Of a stretch of DNA of 64,000 bases, positions 45,367 through 56,739 are shown one piece after another (positions within the stretch are counted from its first letter, which is position 1; each line of letters opens with the position of its first letter). The notes under the pieces are model-generated. The model was not told where the DNA came from and ran no database searches. It worked only from the letters and a program-made list of their open reading frames with translations. Source of the stretch: Heliopora coerulea (taxonomy: Eukaryota > Cnidaria > Anthozoa > Scleralcyonacea > Helioporidae); contig JASJOG010000188.1 of NCBI GenBank assembly GCA_030142905.1, positions 587,764-651,763 on the forward strand, read 5' to 3'. The position numbers were made by a program, and so were the translations under genes.

Positions 45367-45440
45367 GCACCATTTTACTCTGGCTAATGACAGATGACTC
45401 TATACTCATTAGGGATGACCTCCAGGCACAAAAGTGTTAA
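45367..45440 (+). repeat. 65-bp dispersed motif, copy 8
   Basis: The unit ttactctggctaatgacaga, then tatactcattagggatgacc and ggcacaaaagtgttaa. The most diverged copy. Confidence 0.5.
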
Positions 45441-46582
45441 TATGTGAACATGAAGAGCTAATAAATATTTACAATGAGAATCAGGGTCAAATTTAGTCAT
45501 GGACGTGGCTGGTGACAGCCTGCAAATGTCTGCCAATAGGAAAATATTTTCACCAACTCAGCAGCTAGTTTTGAGTGACAATTGAGTTCACAAGGATCAG
45601 TCATGACCTTCCAAAATATCAGAGCCATGAAATTTTGTAAGTCATAAACATACCTCTCAATCCCATACAATAATTATCATTGAAAGTAGAAATCAATGTT
45701 GAAAATGGAACTTTGTTAAATCATTCTAATATTCTATACTTCATGCAGTAAGCAACCCTCAGCTTCCAGACATAGTGTACTTCAATATCTCTATGCACTA
45801 CCTTTCTAATTTATATCTTAGACATGTTCCAATGCCTTCTTTTTACAACCACAAAAGTTCAGCCCTGATACAACAAAAATGTCCAAAGATAACCAAATTT
45901 CAAGGTAATATCTAATGACATTTTTGACCTTGGACTGAAAATTTTAAAGTTGACCCTTGGAGAAAGCTAATTTGGAACAATACCTGTACAAGGAAAAATT
46001 TTTGATCAGTATTAACAAGTTTACAATAAAACCTTTTGCCAATTACAAGTTTGTTTTAATCTTTCTCACTCTCACTGCATCCCAGCAGTTTGACTTTAAG
46101 CTGTAAATTTTTTCTGTCTGTCAACTTCCTATTGGCTCATTGGGCTCTTGATCTTTCTAGTCAGCCACATACAATGATTGAGGGTGTTTGTTTGTCTCTT
46201 CTTTGGACAGGAGGTAAGTTTGGCTGTGACTGTGGAGACTCAAATGTTTAAAACTTGCAGTACATGTACATACTTTTGGCTTGTGGACAATTCCGCATGA
46301 GACATTGAAAAACAGTAAATTTCTGTACATTGAATTGACTGAAATCAGTAAGACTCTGTGGGTATTGACCATGCCAACACTATGAGTGGCCATAAAATTT
46401 GAATATTTCTGTGACTAATAAATTTAGACATTTTAGTAGTACCTTTTGTAAATCAAACAAATGAAATACTCAAAAGAACAAGTTGTCCATTTGGGCATAA
46501 AAACATAGCCTTCACCTTTCAAGAGGCTATGAACAATATCCAAATTACATGCTTCTAGCTTCAGTAAAAATGATTCAATTTG

Positions 46583-48459
46583 TGTTGTGGACATTGTGTA
46601 ATGTCCACAACATTTATACATTCCAGTTAAATTTCTGCAAAAACTAAAAACTATATTCAAGAGTTGTTGATGGTGCTTTTTTAGTTTGATGAAAGTATTA
46701 TTTTAGTGAAGAAATTTCACATGGACAGCTTTTCATTATGCAAGAATTTTAGTCTTAAGGTAGTTGTGGACAGTACGTTGCGGACATTACATATTCTCAA
46801 TTGCACCAAAGGTGATGAATTTAACTGTAATTTTTACAAATTAGTAAAACCTGGATAGAGTATAATTTATTTTATGAACTACTACTTATGATCATAAATT
46901 TTAACATCCATTTCATTTTCACAACATGGTCTCATATTTGTCCTAATCAATATTCAATGGGAGTTTCAGTTTTTTCCTCCAGAATATATATCATGTAAGT
47001 TATAGTTTATAGAAACCCAAAATACAACCTGTGTGTCAGGGACAACTTGTATTATTTGATTGCTCTGAAGATTCTGTCAATGTCATGCTACATTGGAACA
47101 AAAAGGACTTGTATTTTGAAGAGTAACTGGACCAAAGAAAACACAGGAAATGTGCACTTTATCAATGTCATCTCTTCTTGGCCAATCAAATCCATCAGCA
47201 CCTACTCAGTACAGGTACTTGAACTTAACTATCTGGTTTTCAATGCTAAGTTCCAGGTACCAATATAATAATTACTCAGATAATCAACAACATAGTATTT
47301 TTCTACCATTATCTCCAGCTCAGGAATTTCATGCAGATTTCTCCTGTGCAGATACACAGCATGCCTTGTCTTAATTGGGAAAAACAAGCTTTTTGAACCA
47401 TTGGTCCTAACCCTGCTAGGTACCTGGCACAAAGACAGGTGTAAATACTACAATCATAATCATTGCTCTGCTGTGGTATGTCATCTTTGGAGTTGCAGTT
47501 GAAATTCCATTCTTGAAAGTTGCACTTAACATTCAACTCTTTCAACACAGAGCCCATTTTGTTGAGTACCTTTTGTGCTGAAGGCTTCACAAAATCACCA
47601 GTTCTGCTATCTAAAATAACAGCTAATTTCTTCTTTGGGAAGACAGCAAGGAGGAACCAGTGCTCAATGTGTGGCTGGTTGCATGGTATAAAAATAAGAT
47701 CACAAGGGAGTAGTGACTCATCCTGGAGATGGTTGGCAATTTAACAGCTTTTGTTCTTTTCAAAGATCTCCCATGAAACAGTTTTCACTTTAATATTCTT
47801 CTCATTACTGGTAGACTGAATCAGCTTTATGTACTCAACAACAACAAAATTTGTCAGCCACTTGTCTTGTGATTTAACAGCAGAACTGTTTGCCAGACTA
47901 TTCAGATCATCAGGACCTATAAGCTGACCTTCTTCAAAACCTATCAAAACTTTTGTATTTCTGAATACACTGAATACAGACTAATGTCATCAGAGCCTGT
48001 TAATAAAATTCTGGAATAACTTTGGCTTGAATATGTGCCAAAATTGTAATGTCCACAACAGTTCTTACAGTATGTAATGTCCACAACACATGTTTTTGAT
48101 TACAGAATCTACAAAAGTGGATTGTTTATAGTTTTTCCAAAATACTAGTAAACTTTCATCATTAACAAGTTTGGAAAGACTAGTAACCTCTTTGACAATT
48201 TTCCCATTTCACAGGAAATTAGAATTGAAGTAGATGACTTGAACACTTAGGTTTTTTTGGTGTAATGTCCACAATGCCCTTAAAAAGTCAATATCTACTT
48301 CTTAAAAAAAGAACAAGGAAAACTTTTTTTCACAAAATTGTAGGAGGGCACTTAAAGTGTTCAAAATATAACTAAGTTTGAATATTTTGTTTACACTTGC
48401 ATACATTTTAGAAGAATCTAAAATGTTCATTTTTGTTTCTGAATGTAATGTCCACAACA
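46583..48459. repeat. scattered 15-bp motif GTAATGTCCACAACA
   Basis: Direct copies at 46598-46612, 48046-48060, 48074-48088, 48262-48276 (one or two changes) and 48445-48459. The first is paired with an inverted copy at 46583-46595, forming a palindrome. A degenerate pair lies at 46762-46790. The region between is otherwise ordinary AT-rich sequence. Confidence 0.8.
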
Positions 48460-51064
48460 TGGAATTGCCTTTGTCTTAATTCTATCACTATTGACCACAT
48501 AATTTTCTTAATTTTTTATGAATTTTTTTGAAAGTTACAGAGTGTAATTGCCATTTGTTTCAATTGTATTATATTATACATTTTTAAACTTAATTTTAAT
48601 TGTAGAACCTTTTGAAATTTTTATGTAATATACAGTAACTGCTTTTAACCTAATCAGAAGAACACTTCCCATACTTAGTAGCTGCCACAACATGCAACAA
48701 AAACTCCATACCTGTGTGTTTGGATCAATGTCATCAAAAGCTAATCCACATACAGGAGATTTTGTCATCTTTAAAATCTATATTTAAGTAAATAAATGAT
48801 GTCTTAGATAAAAAATTTAAACAGACTATTGTAAATAATGTACCAATCCATTCTGTATGATTACCATAAAAATTGATTTTTACTGCGCAATGTTAAAACT
48901 AAACAACATAATAAACTCTCAGGGGACAAAAGAAGCAGCCAAATTATATATTTTATATATTGACTTATTTTTAGTTATTTTCACACTGTTATCTTTGACT
49001 TGAGAAACTTTCATCCCTTTACAATGAATGTACTGTACTGTACTATTATCATTGACATGATATCAGTGACAAGTACATGAAATTTTTCTCACCAAAGACA
49101 TTCTTTTTTCCTTTTTCTTCCACCTTCCATCTGGATTCCCTTCAAGCAGGTCTTTTGGATGATTTATCACATACCTATATTGAAATAAAAAGTAATGGAG
49201 AAAAATAATATTTTACTACTCAGGAATTTTTGTTGTAATGTTACATTTACACAGTAACAACTTACAGTTACTGGGATTGTTTTATTGTTAAACACAGAAA
49301 GGTTTATTTACTGTAAACTAAGGGAAGACATATCAATAGCAACATGATCAGCAATAATTATAAAATAACACACATCCAACACATGCTCTGATTAGATGAG
49401 CTTCATTTTGTCTCAGGGTACAGATGCATGCTGATGTTATTCTCATTTTGTATTGGACATGGTTGATGTCACAAAAACTCAAAAAAAAAATGTGGTTATT
49501 TTATAAAACAAATAGAAAACATGTTTCAATAGAAACATTCATGATGCCATTTCAACTAGAAAAACACCTGATAATACTCAGCTATGCCTCATGTTTCCAC
49601 CAACCATTTTTCCAGTTGAAATGCAGTAATATCATTCATGATCATATCATAGCACAGAGACACTCATGCAATTTCCTAATTGTTAAATCCAGTGTATATC
49701 ACGTGTTTGACAGGACAAGTAGGAATAGCACCAACTGTTCTTTGCTATGTTACCCTTTATCAGCATGGACCTTAATGAAAATGTAGACTTACAAGATTTC
49801 TCTTTCAAAACAGTTTCTTGTTGCCCCTAAATTTGTGCCATCCTGCCTCCACACAGGACTATGCAAAGAACATTTCCAAATTTTCACAACAGCATCAGTG
49901 CTTCAGACAGTATTTTTAAAGAAAAACATTTATAAACCATCTAATCAGAAATTCAATAAGTGTAGTTTGCTTCATGGTGGTAAAAATTTAAGTACTTCAT
50001 TTACTGTGTTGGCATCATCACCCTTTTAAACTCCTTACTTTGACCTGTGTGCAATTCAGGGATCCTGGGATATGCCACTCTGGCAAAACTCGCTATGTCA
50101 ATGTATGTAAATGAAATGCATCTTGGTATTCTGGGCCAGCTTGCTTAAATATTAAGTAAATTATCATCAAGGCAGAATGGAATGTCAGTCGACTTGGCTC
50201 ACTTACCAACTTGGCCCAGTCGAGTGAGGGCTGATATTTGATATTTGACTAATTTAAAAATAGTCACTGAATCTTTGAACTATTGTACCACGTCAACCTT
50301 TCACAAAAAAACCTATGATGATCTCCTCCTCAATTATTTAAGTTTCTCTTCTGTAAATTACAAGATGGTCTAGTCAAAACATTACTTGATATGTTACACA
50401 AAAAAAGAAAACAACACACAAACTGGTTTCCAACAAGACCTTAAATAACTTATTTTCCTCTGAAACGCAATCTGTTTCCTTCTCGTGTAATTGATAAAGT
50501 TATTCGTGAATGCAAGCTCAATGTCCAAGTCCGTTATTTTAAGTGAAGTGATTATTGACATAAATGTAAATGAATGTCAATGCTTTCTTGAAATGTATAT
50601 TGGCATTAGCGCTTTTACGATCCTATGGCAAAAATATAAGTGCTATATGACTCATCAATTAGCCGTCAAAACGTCAATAGTGCATTGAAATCCATTTCAG
50701 TGACACTGTATTTGAATAGCCACAATACCGGGCCGAGTTGACCAGACACCCTTTCAAAAATATTCTTCAATTGGCAATATTTACGTGTACTCTGTAACGA
50801 TTAGCTGCCGATGACTGGCCTCCCTTACAAGGGCACTGACGAGCACAATCAGGTACAGCAAATTATCTTGCGTTAATTTGAGTAAAATTCTAAATGGCTG
50901 TGAAAGCAGGAGGGAGTTGTAGTGCACAGTATCAAAATGAACGTCAGCAAGTTGAAGCAACATGTTTTCAGTTGCTATTCTTTTAGTGCTTAAAAGCACT
51001 AAAACAAACGCTGGTGTTACATGTATTACGCAAAAACATACCTATTTTCATTGTTGATATTCAT
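47312..51064 (-). pseudogene. Ulp1/SENP-like (C48) cysteine peptidase gene, multi-exon, one in-frame stop
   Basis: Proposed exons: 51042-51064 (ATG, MNINNEN), 49093-49174 (YVINHPKDLLEGNPDG..., lysine-rich), 48712-48768 (ending FDDIDPNTQ), at least one unresolved exon, and a last exon from about 47985 to 47312. The last exon holds the peptidase: WLTNFVVVEYIKLIQS, IFIPCNQPHIEHWFLL (catalytic H), LAVILDSRTGD (catalytic D), DIPQQSNDYDCSIYTC (oxyanion Q and catalytic C). Known C48 enzymes remove SUMO-type modifiers. A TAA at 47741-47743 falls in frame between the N-terminal part and the IFIP block, so the gene is broken unless this is a sequence error. The link between the exon at 48712 and the last exon is out of phase as I read it, so an exon is missing from this model. 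Confidence 0.55.
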
Positions 51065-51290
51065 TGCTGCAACAGAACCAAAAAACGTGGCGAAAAATGG
51101 TTGATATCACGTGCCTAAAAGAATAGAATTGTTGAGTACCGCTTGTAGAGTTTCGAACTAACCGCCATTTTCTAACGACTCAGATTTATGCGCATATATT
51201 TGATGGAAACAACCGCGCTGTACTGCAGGCTCTCGTTCTAGGTTCGTGGGCCCCGGACATGATTTGTGGCTGTATTGCAAAACAATGTCC
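51065..51290. promoter_or_regulatory. possible divergent promoter region
   Basis: About 230 bases, richer in G+C than the surroundings, between the proposed first exon of the peptidase gene (minus) and the ankyrin exon (plus). No TATA box is obvious. This is inferred from layout only. Confidence 0.3.
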
Positions 51291-51291
51291 T

Positions 51292-54200
51292 GAGAACTGA
51301 TTATTGATGAGCCAAAACCTGGTCGGAATGATGTTAATGAAAGCTCTGCATGGCACGGACTCTCAGACCTTCATCGGGCTGCCCTGGGTAGCCTAGATAA
51401 AGTGCGGACATTACTTTTATGGGGCAGATGTAACCGTCCGAAATAATTATGGCGAAACTGCCCTACATCATGCTTGTCAATCTGGTAACTGGGGTGGAAT
51501 TTTCCAACTCCTTTCGTTTGGAGTAAGTCCTTTACGACGTTGATAACAGTGGAAGGATGTGTGTGCACCATGCAGCTAGGAGCGGTTGCCTGTAAGATCT
51601 CACAGTCTTTCTTGTGTCATTTGCCCGTTTACTTTTACTTGCTTCCTGCTAGTAAGATTAGTGTTAATTTTTTTCTTTCCAAAAGCTTATATCATTCAAT
51701 ACAAAAATGAAATATTGTCCACATCTGTATAGAGTAGCCCTGAGATAGAACGAGAGACTTTTGTTGACGACTGACATGTCATAAAGCAAAAATCATGGTC
51801 AGGCATTACGTACTTGCACTATGCAAGTGTCTTACAAAATTTTTCTCACAACTTTTCTTGTAATTTTGTTGTGAGACAAGTTGCAGAAGAAGTTGCATCA
51901 TGAAACACAGTCAGCAATCACCAAATGTCACAACATTGTGCAATTGTTGCACAAAGTTGAACCAAGTTCCACTTTTTGCAATGCTTGTAGCAATGCTACA
52001 ACAACATTTTGAGGTGTTTTACAGTGTAAAATTTTTCATGCAACTTGTCTTGCAATGGTAATCATGATCAGTTAATGAAAATAAACATTGGGTTCAGTCT
52101 TAGTCCTTACTTGATATCATTTCATGATAAAAACTGCAACATGATGGTTCAGCTGTAGTGACACTAGATGTGAGACAACTAGGATAGCATAATAGCCACC
52201 TTAATGAAAAATTTGTGAAATGATGACTTTTTTACTGAACTGGGAAAACAACTACAGGCAGTGTGTCCATAATTAACAGTGTTTTCACTATATGATAAAA
52301 ATCAGCAAATAAGTTTACTTAATAACTTTTATTGCTTCCTAACAATTACCAGTGTCATGTACATACTGTATCACCTGATATTGTATATATTTCATATGGC
52401 CTGCTTTGAGGCTAACTTCCAATTTTTCTAGCCATGTTTATATGAAAGGTGCTAAGATTGTCCAAACTCATTTATGTACATACAAATGTACTCCACATCT
52501 GTATATAAATGTGTTCTAATTGGCATATTGAAAATATTGTTACTAAATGGTAATATAAAGAGGGAAAAAAACATGTTTTTCTGCAGTCAGAAGTGCTTAT
52601 GCCTTCATAATATCATGATTCTGTCATCTAAATAATAAACTAATGTAAGGTAACCTTTTTTATTTTCAAGCTAACACCAGGTGATTTTATTCAAACCAGC
52701 CAAATGGACAAACATTTATGAAAAGCTTTTATGATAATTTGTTACTGTAACTTATAAATGCCTGAGAAGGCATTTTGTATTTTGTTCTGGCTACTGTAGT
52801 TTAGCAGTCACATTCAGTAGAGGATGGAATCTGTTAGTGTATCATTTTGATAGTAATAAGTATAGAACTTGTAGTATGTTTTTCTTTTCAGACTTACTGT
52901 GCAATATCTTGAGTTTCTTGGCATGAATTTGTTGCAATGAAATAAAAGGTAAGAGATAACTGCAGCATATTATTATGATAAAGTCATTGTTTATGATGTG
53001 GTAATGAGATATTAATTCTACACAAGAGCTAATGATTTCATTGTTTTTGACCACTATTTTTTTTGTTTTGATGACATGGGAATAGGGTGAAGTTTTTAAA
53101 TTGATTTTGTTTTGGCTGAACCTTTACATGATTTGCCAACAATTGTTTAATGCATGATGCAAATTTAGAGGTGACAATTTTGTGTGTCAGTTTCTTTGGA
53201 GTTTGATAAGTCCCATTTATCCTCTTTACCCCTTTGTTCCCTTGTCTCACTTCTGCTTGGCCTTGTAGAAAACGTTCTCTTTAATATGTACCTGAACACA
53301 ATGCCTATGGCTGAATGTCATGCTGTGACCATTTTAAGTGGAGATTGTGTCTAATTTAGCCTAATTTTTTTTATTTTTTATTTTATTTTTTATTTATTTC
53401 TTTTTTTAACAGAGAACTGAGATAAGAGTGAAGGACAGTAAACTTCAAACACCAATGCCTGATGCTGTGCTTCAAAACAACAGGTAACTGCTCAGGCCAT
53501 GGCATGTACTGTCCTTAGTCAATATCAAGTGGGCTCAGTTATTATGTGACTTATTTTTATTTAGTTCATTTACTTATTTATTCATCTGTTTAATTATTTA
53601 TTTATTCTCCTGTCTGTCCATTTATCTGTTTATTTGCCTATTTATCTTTCTATTTATTTATTTAATAATTTATTTATTTATTTATATGAATTTTGCCTAT
53701 GGCTAGGAAACAGAAAACATGCCCAAACAGATTGCAGACTAAATTTCTCTTATTTGTTTGTGGTTGCTTGGTAATTATGTTAGAGCGTCTCACCAGCGAT
53801 CAGAAGGTTATGGGTTCAATTCCCGTCTGGGACCCAGAAAGTTTTTCTGAGAGAACAGCTTGGAGTGTGCGTATTAAGAACATAAATTTCTCTTGTTGCA
53901 CTGTCCTTTACAAGCTTTATTTGTTTAGAAATAGTATAATCTTCTGCATTGTATTTTATCCAACAAATTCAAGCAATTTGCTGGCTTCTTGCATATTGTG
54001 TTGTTGCTTCTGAGAAATAATGACTGGTTAAATTTGAACATATGTAAATTACACATTATTGAATAAAATAAATCTTCCATTACTGGGTAGAACCAGTTCT
54101 ATGGAGTAGTCAAGTAATAAATATCTTATTTGGTAGCCTTGATCATAACATATCAATATATATATTAATATAACAATATATATATATATATAACATATAT

Positions 54201-55521
54201 TATATGTTATATATGCATCGTGGCTTGCAAAAGTTATTTGAAACTTGTGAAATACCTGCCCCATATTACCTGGCAGACTACACAATTTAGGTTTAATTAA
54301 TCATCAGAATCATATGCAAAACAATTTTAATTCTCATCATCAGTTTGCTCACTGCAAAAAGAATAACTTTAAGAAGGATGGTTGATTTGAGTGTTTGTCA
54401 GACTGGGATGCTAGTGGTACAGTGGTACAGTATATTAGTGGCCAGTATAAAACATGAAACAAAGCAAATAAAAATCCATTATCTTATTCAATGGCTTTGT
54501 TTTGTGTTTTATGTTGGACACTAATATTTGTCTTAAGAGATAGTTATATTCAGCTCTATATTGCTCTAATGATTACCAAAATGTCTCCAGTTACTGACCA
54601 CTGTAATTATATCTTTCACCACAATTTGTAATTGTTAATGAATGGACTTACATTTTTTCTATTGTTGATTATGTTTTGATAAACAAATGGCAACATAATG
54701 TCAAATATTTAACAGGGCCTTTTCACTCTTATGGTGAACTTTCACACAAAATGTCACTATCTCACATTCTTGTTTTTTTGGCACAGTACAATTGCATCCC
54801 AAACAGCCTACACCACCCTCCATTTTTCACATTACTTTTGGCATCATGATATACTTGTTAGAATAAAAAATCAGTCTAGTCATAGTGGGTCTTAGATAAT
54901 GACTTCCTTGCCAGATCAAGTCATGTGATATGTGCATCTGTAACTGCTCAGATCAAACTAAAGTGGAATCTATTTGTTTAATGTAATGAACAATTGCAAA
55001 AAGATATTTCAACAGGTTTATTGAAAGCTACATTGTATGAGTGATTGGAAACATTCATCTTACATATTGATCTTCGATCTGTAAAAAACAGAGGAACATA
55101 ACTGATTCATGCTTTTGCATGGAGAGTGCCTTTCAAAGGTCTGGCCACAATTTGTTTAAAGTTTATCAAATCATGTTTGTATCTGGGAGTGTCGATCATG
55201 GATGGTTGGATAATAAGCAGTGAAAATGGACACAGAATCCAATTTGATCTCATATCTATCTCTCTAAAAGATGGAATGGACATGTCCTTTCATTCTGTAT
55301 CAATGAACAGCCATTGCATCTATTACAGTATACAGTGTTTGTAATTACCATAATTACATGTATTCACTGTCATATAATTTGTTTGTTAAAAATTCACTCA
55401 TGCTGTGAAATAATGCAGTTTATTCCATTTGTTATTTCTAAGTTATTTACCTCCTCCACCAGTTGCACCAACAGCAAATGAACAGCAAAGACCAGATGAG
55501 CATTTTTTTTGCTGTTCATAG
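51292..55521 (+). CDS. candidate ankyrin-repeat gene (partial model, two shifts in the first exon)
   Basis: The first recognised exon (about 51312-51591) reads DEPKPGRNDV, DLHRAALGSLDKVRTLLLWG, then after a one-base shift GADVTVRNNYGETALHHACQ and SGNWGGIFQLLSFG, then after another shift VDNSGRMCVHHAARSGCL. It ends at a good donor (t|gtaaga at 51592). These are ankyrin-repeat signatures (GxTALHHAxxxG). Two further plus-strand exons fit together in phase: 53413-53483 (acceptor ttaacag, donor gtaact) and a terminal exon 55443-55521 ending PDEHFFCCS and a TAG. Joining these to the ankyrin exon is inference; further exons probably lie between. The shifts suggest either a pseudogene or sequence errors. 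Confidence 0.4.
53413..53483 (+). other. internal exon, plus strand
   Basis: Flanked by a pyrimidine-rich tract with acceptor ttaacag and by donor gtaact. Open throughout: RTEIRVKDSKLQTPMPDAVL and QNN. It leaves two bases that the exon at 55443 completes in frame. Confidence 0.5.
53757..53855 (+). mobile_element. SINE family A, copy 7 (degraded)
   Basis: The head is gtggttgcttggtaattatg, ttagagcgtctcaccagcga, tcagaaggttatgggttcaa and ttcccgtctgggacccagaa. The tail is lost after the ttttctgag block. Confidence 0.6.
54150..54225. repeat. AT microsatellite with ATATATAACATATAT palindrome
   Basis: Mixed TA/ATAT repeats and an inverted pair (aacatatattatatgttat). Confidence 0.9.
55443..55521 (+). 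other. terminal exon, plus strand
   Basis: Acceptor tttctaag; open for 26 codons after the split codon: SYLPPPPVAPTANEQQRP and DEHFFCCS, then TAG. Proline-rich, with a cysteine pair near the end. Confidence 0.45.
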
Positions 55522-56735
55522 GAAGCTACGTTCACCAGTTTGTTTATAAATTTTGATAGTTTTATTCCTTTATCTTTTAAACGTGGTTTCGTCTGCACCT
55601 TCACTTAACTGATATTATGAAACTTTCTCATTATACCACATTTTTCCTGACAAGTATAATTTCAGGCAGTTAACCAGCTGTAGTTCACAGCACTTTGCTA
55701 ACACACATCGACGTTTACATCTTAGACAAAACATATTTTGCAATCAAAACTTACAATACACGGCAGTACTGGGCTGCATGAAAGCATTGATCGCGAAGCT
55801 TTATTTAGTCGCAAAACAGTTTGTTTTTTTCTTTAGGACGCGAAAGTCGATGTGTTAACAAAGCGCTGTGAACTAAAATACATGTTAAGATTCCATTTTG
55901 ACCCTGCAAAAGACTGGAGAACTGTCTTCAATAGCATAATTCAATGTTGTGAGTTAAGACAGTTCTGAGAGGGCTCAGCAGAGCAGAACTTGGTCAGTCG
56001 AGCATTTTACATAGCCAAATAGTCATCGAAATATCGGCGAAATAAGAGGTTCGAACTGTCAAACCGAATCCAGTTTATTTACGAATTATGATAGTTTTAC
56101 TCCATTATCTTTTATACATTTCGGGATTTCATATAACCTTAAATCGACCTTGCAACAGACCGAAGAAGTATCTTCCGTAATTGAAATTTTGTTATCCCTA
56201 ATGTATAGTAGAATGGTGTTAATGGTCGTCTGTTGGCGCTATAGAATGCCCCCTGATACAAATGGTTGCGTATCTACGCTTATGTCACTTTCTATGCAAA
56301 ATGGTAATTGAATGCGACAGAAGCGTTAAAGAATGTGGATTGAATAAAATGAATGTCTTTTTGTGTTAATGAGTTTGAGGTTGGCGTTAATGATAGTATA
56401 TTTTCTGGTAATGAAGAGCAAAAGGTGTATTAGTACAAATGAATTTTAATGAGGTAAACATGCTATTACTTTAAGTATTCCATGTCGTCCACCTTCATTG
56501 AAATGTCGTCACAGACCTGTTTGTTGTTCTTTTTGTTTTGACCGAATGTTGTTTTGCTTAAATTGCATGCATTTCGTCTTTGGAGAAAGAGGTGAAACGT
56601 TTCGTTGGTGGTGTAGATCCGCTGTTTTGCTTGTTTACTAAAGGTTGAAATACTTCTTCCACACTAAGGTCCAGCATGAATATCGGTTCAAAATCTGTCA
56701 TCCTCTCCCAGCTGTCAATGTTTTCCTTCGCCATT
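55522..56735. other. no gene recognised
   Basis: An inverted pair cagttaaccagctgtagttcacagc.. (split here: tagttcacagcactttgcta about 55681 and taacaaagcgctgtgaacta about 55857) suggests a small MITE at about 55670-55880. Otherwise nothing can be called. Confidence 0.4.
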
Positions 56736-56739
56736 TGAG

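Larger units (their letters stand above)
44108..46580. other. no gene recognised; one MITE-like repeat and one 65-bp motif
   Basis: Frames at 44670-44897, 46157-46393 and 46433-46660 (all minus) have no family motif. The last spans a palindrome of the GTAATGTCCACAACA motif. Confidence 0.45.
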
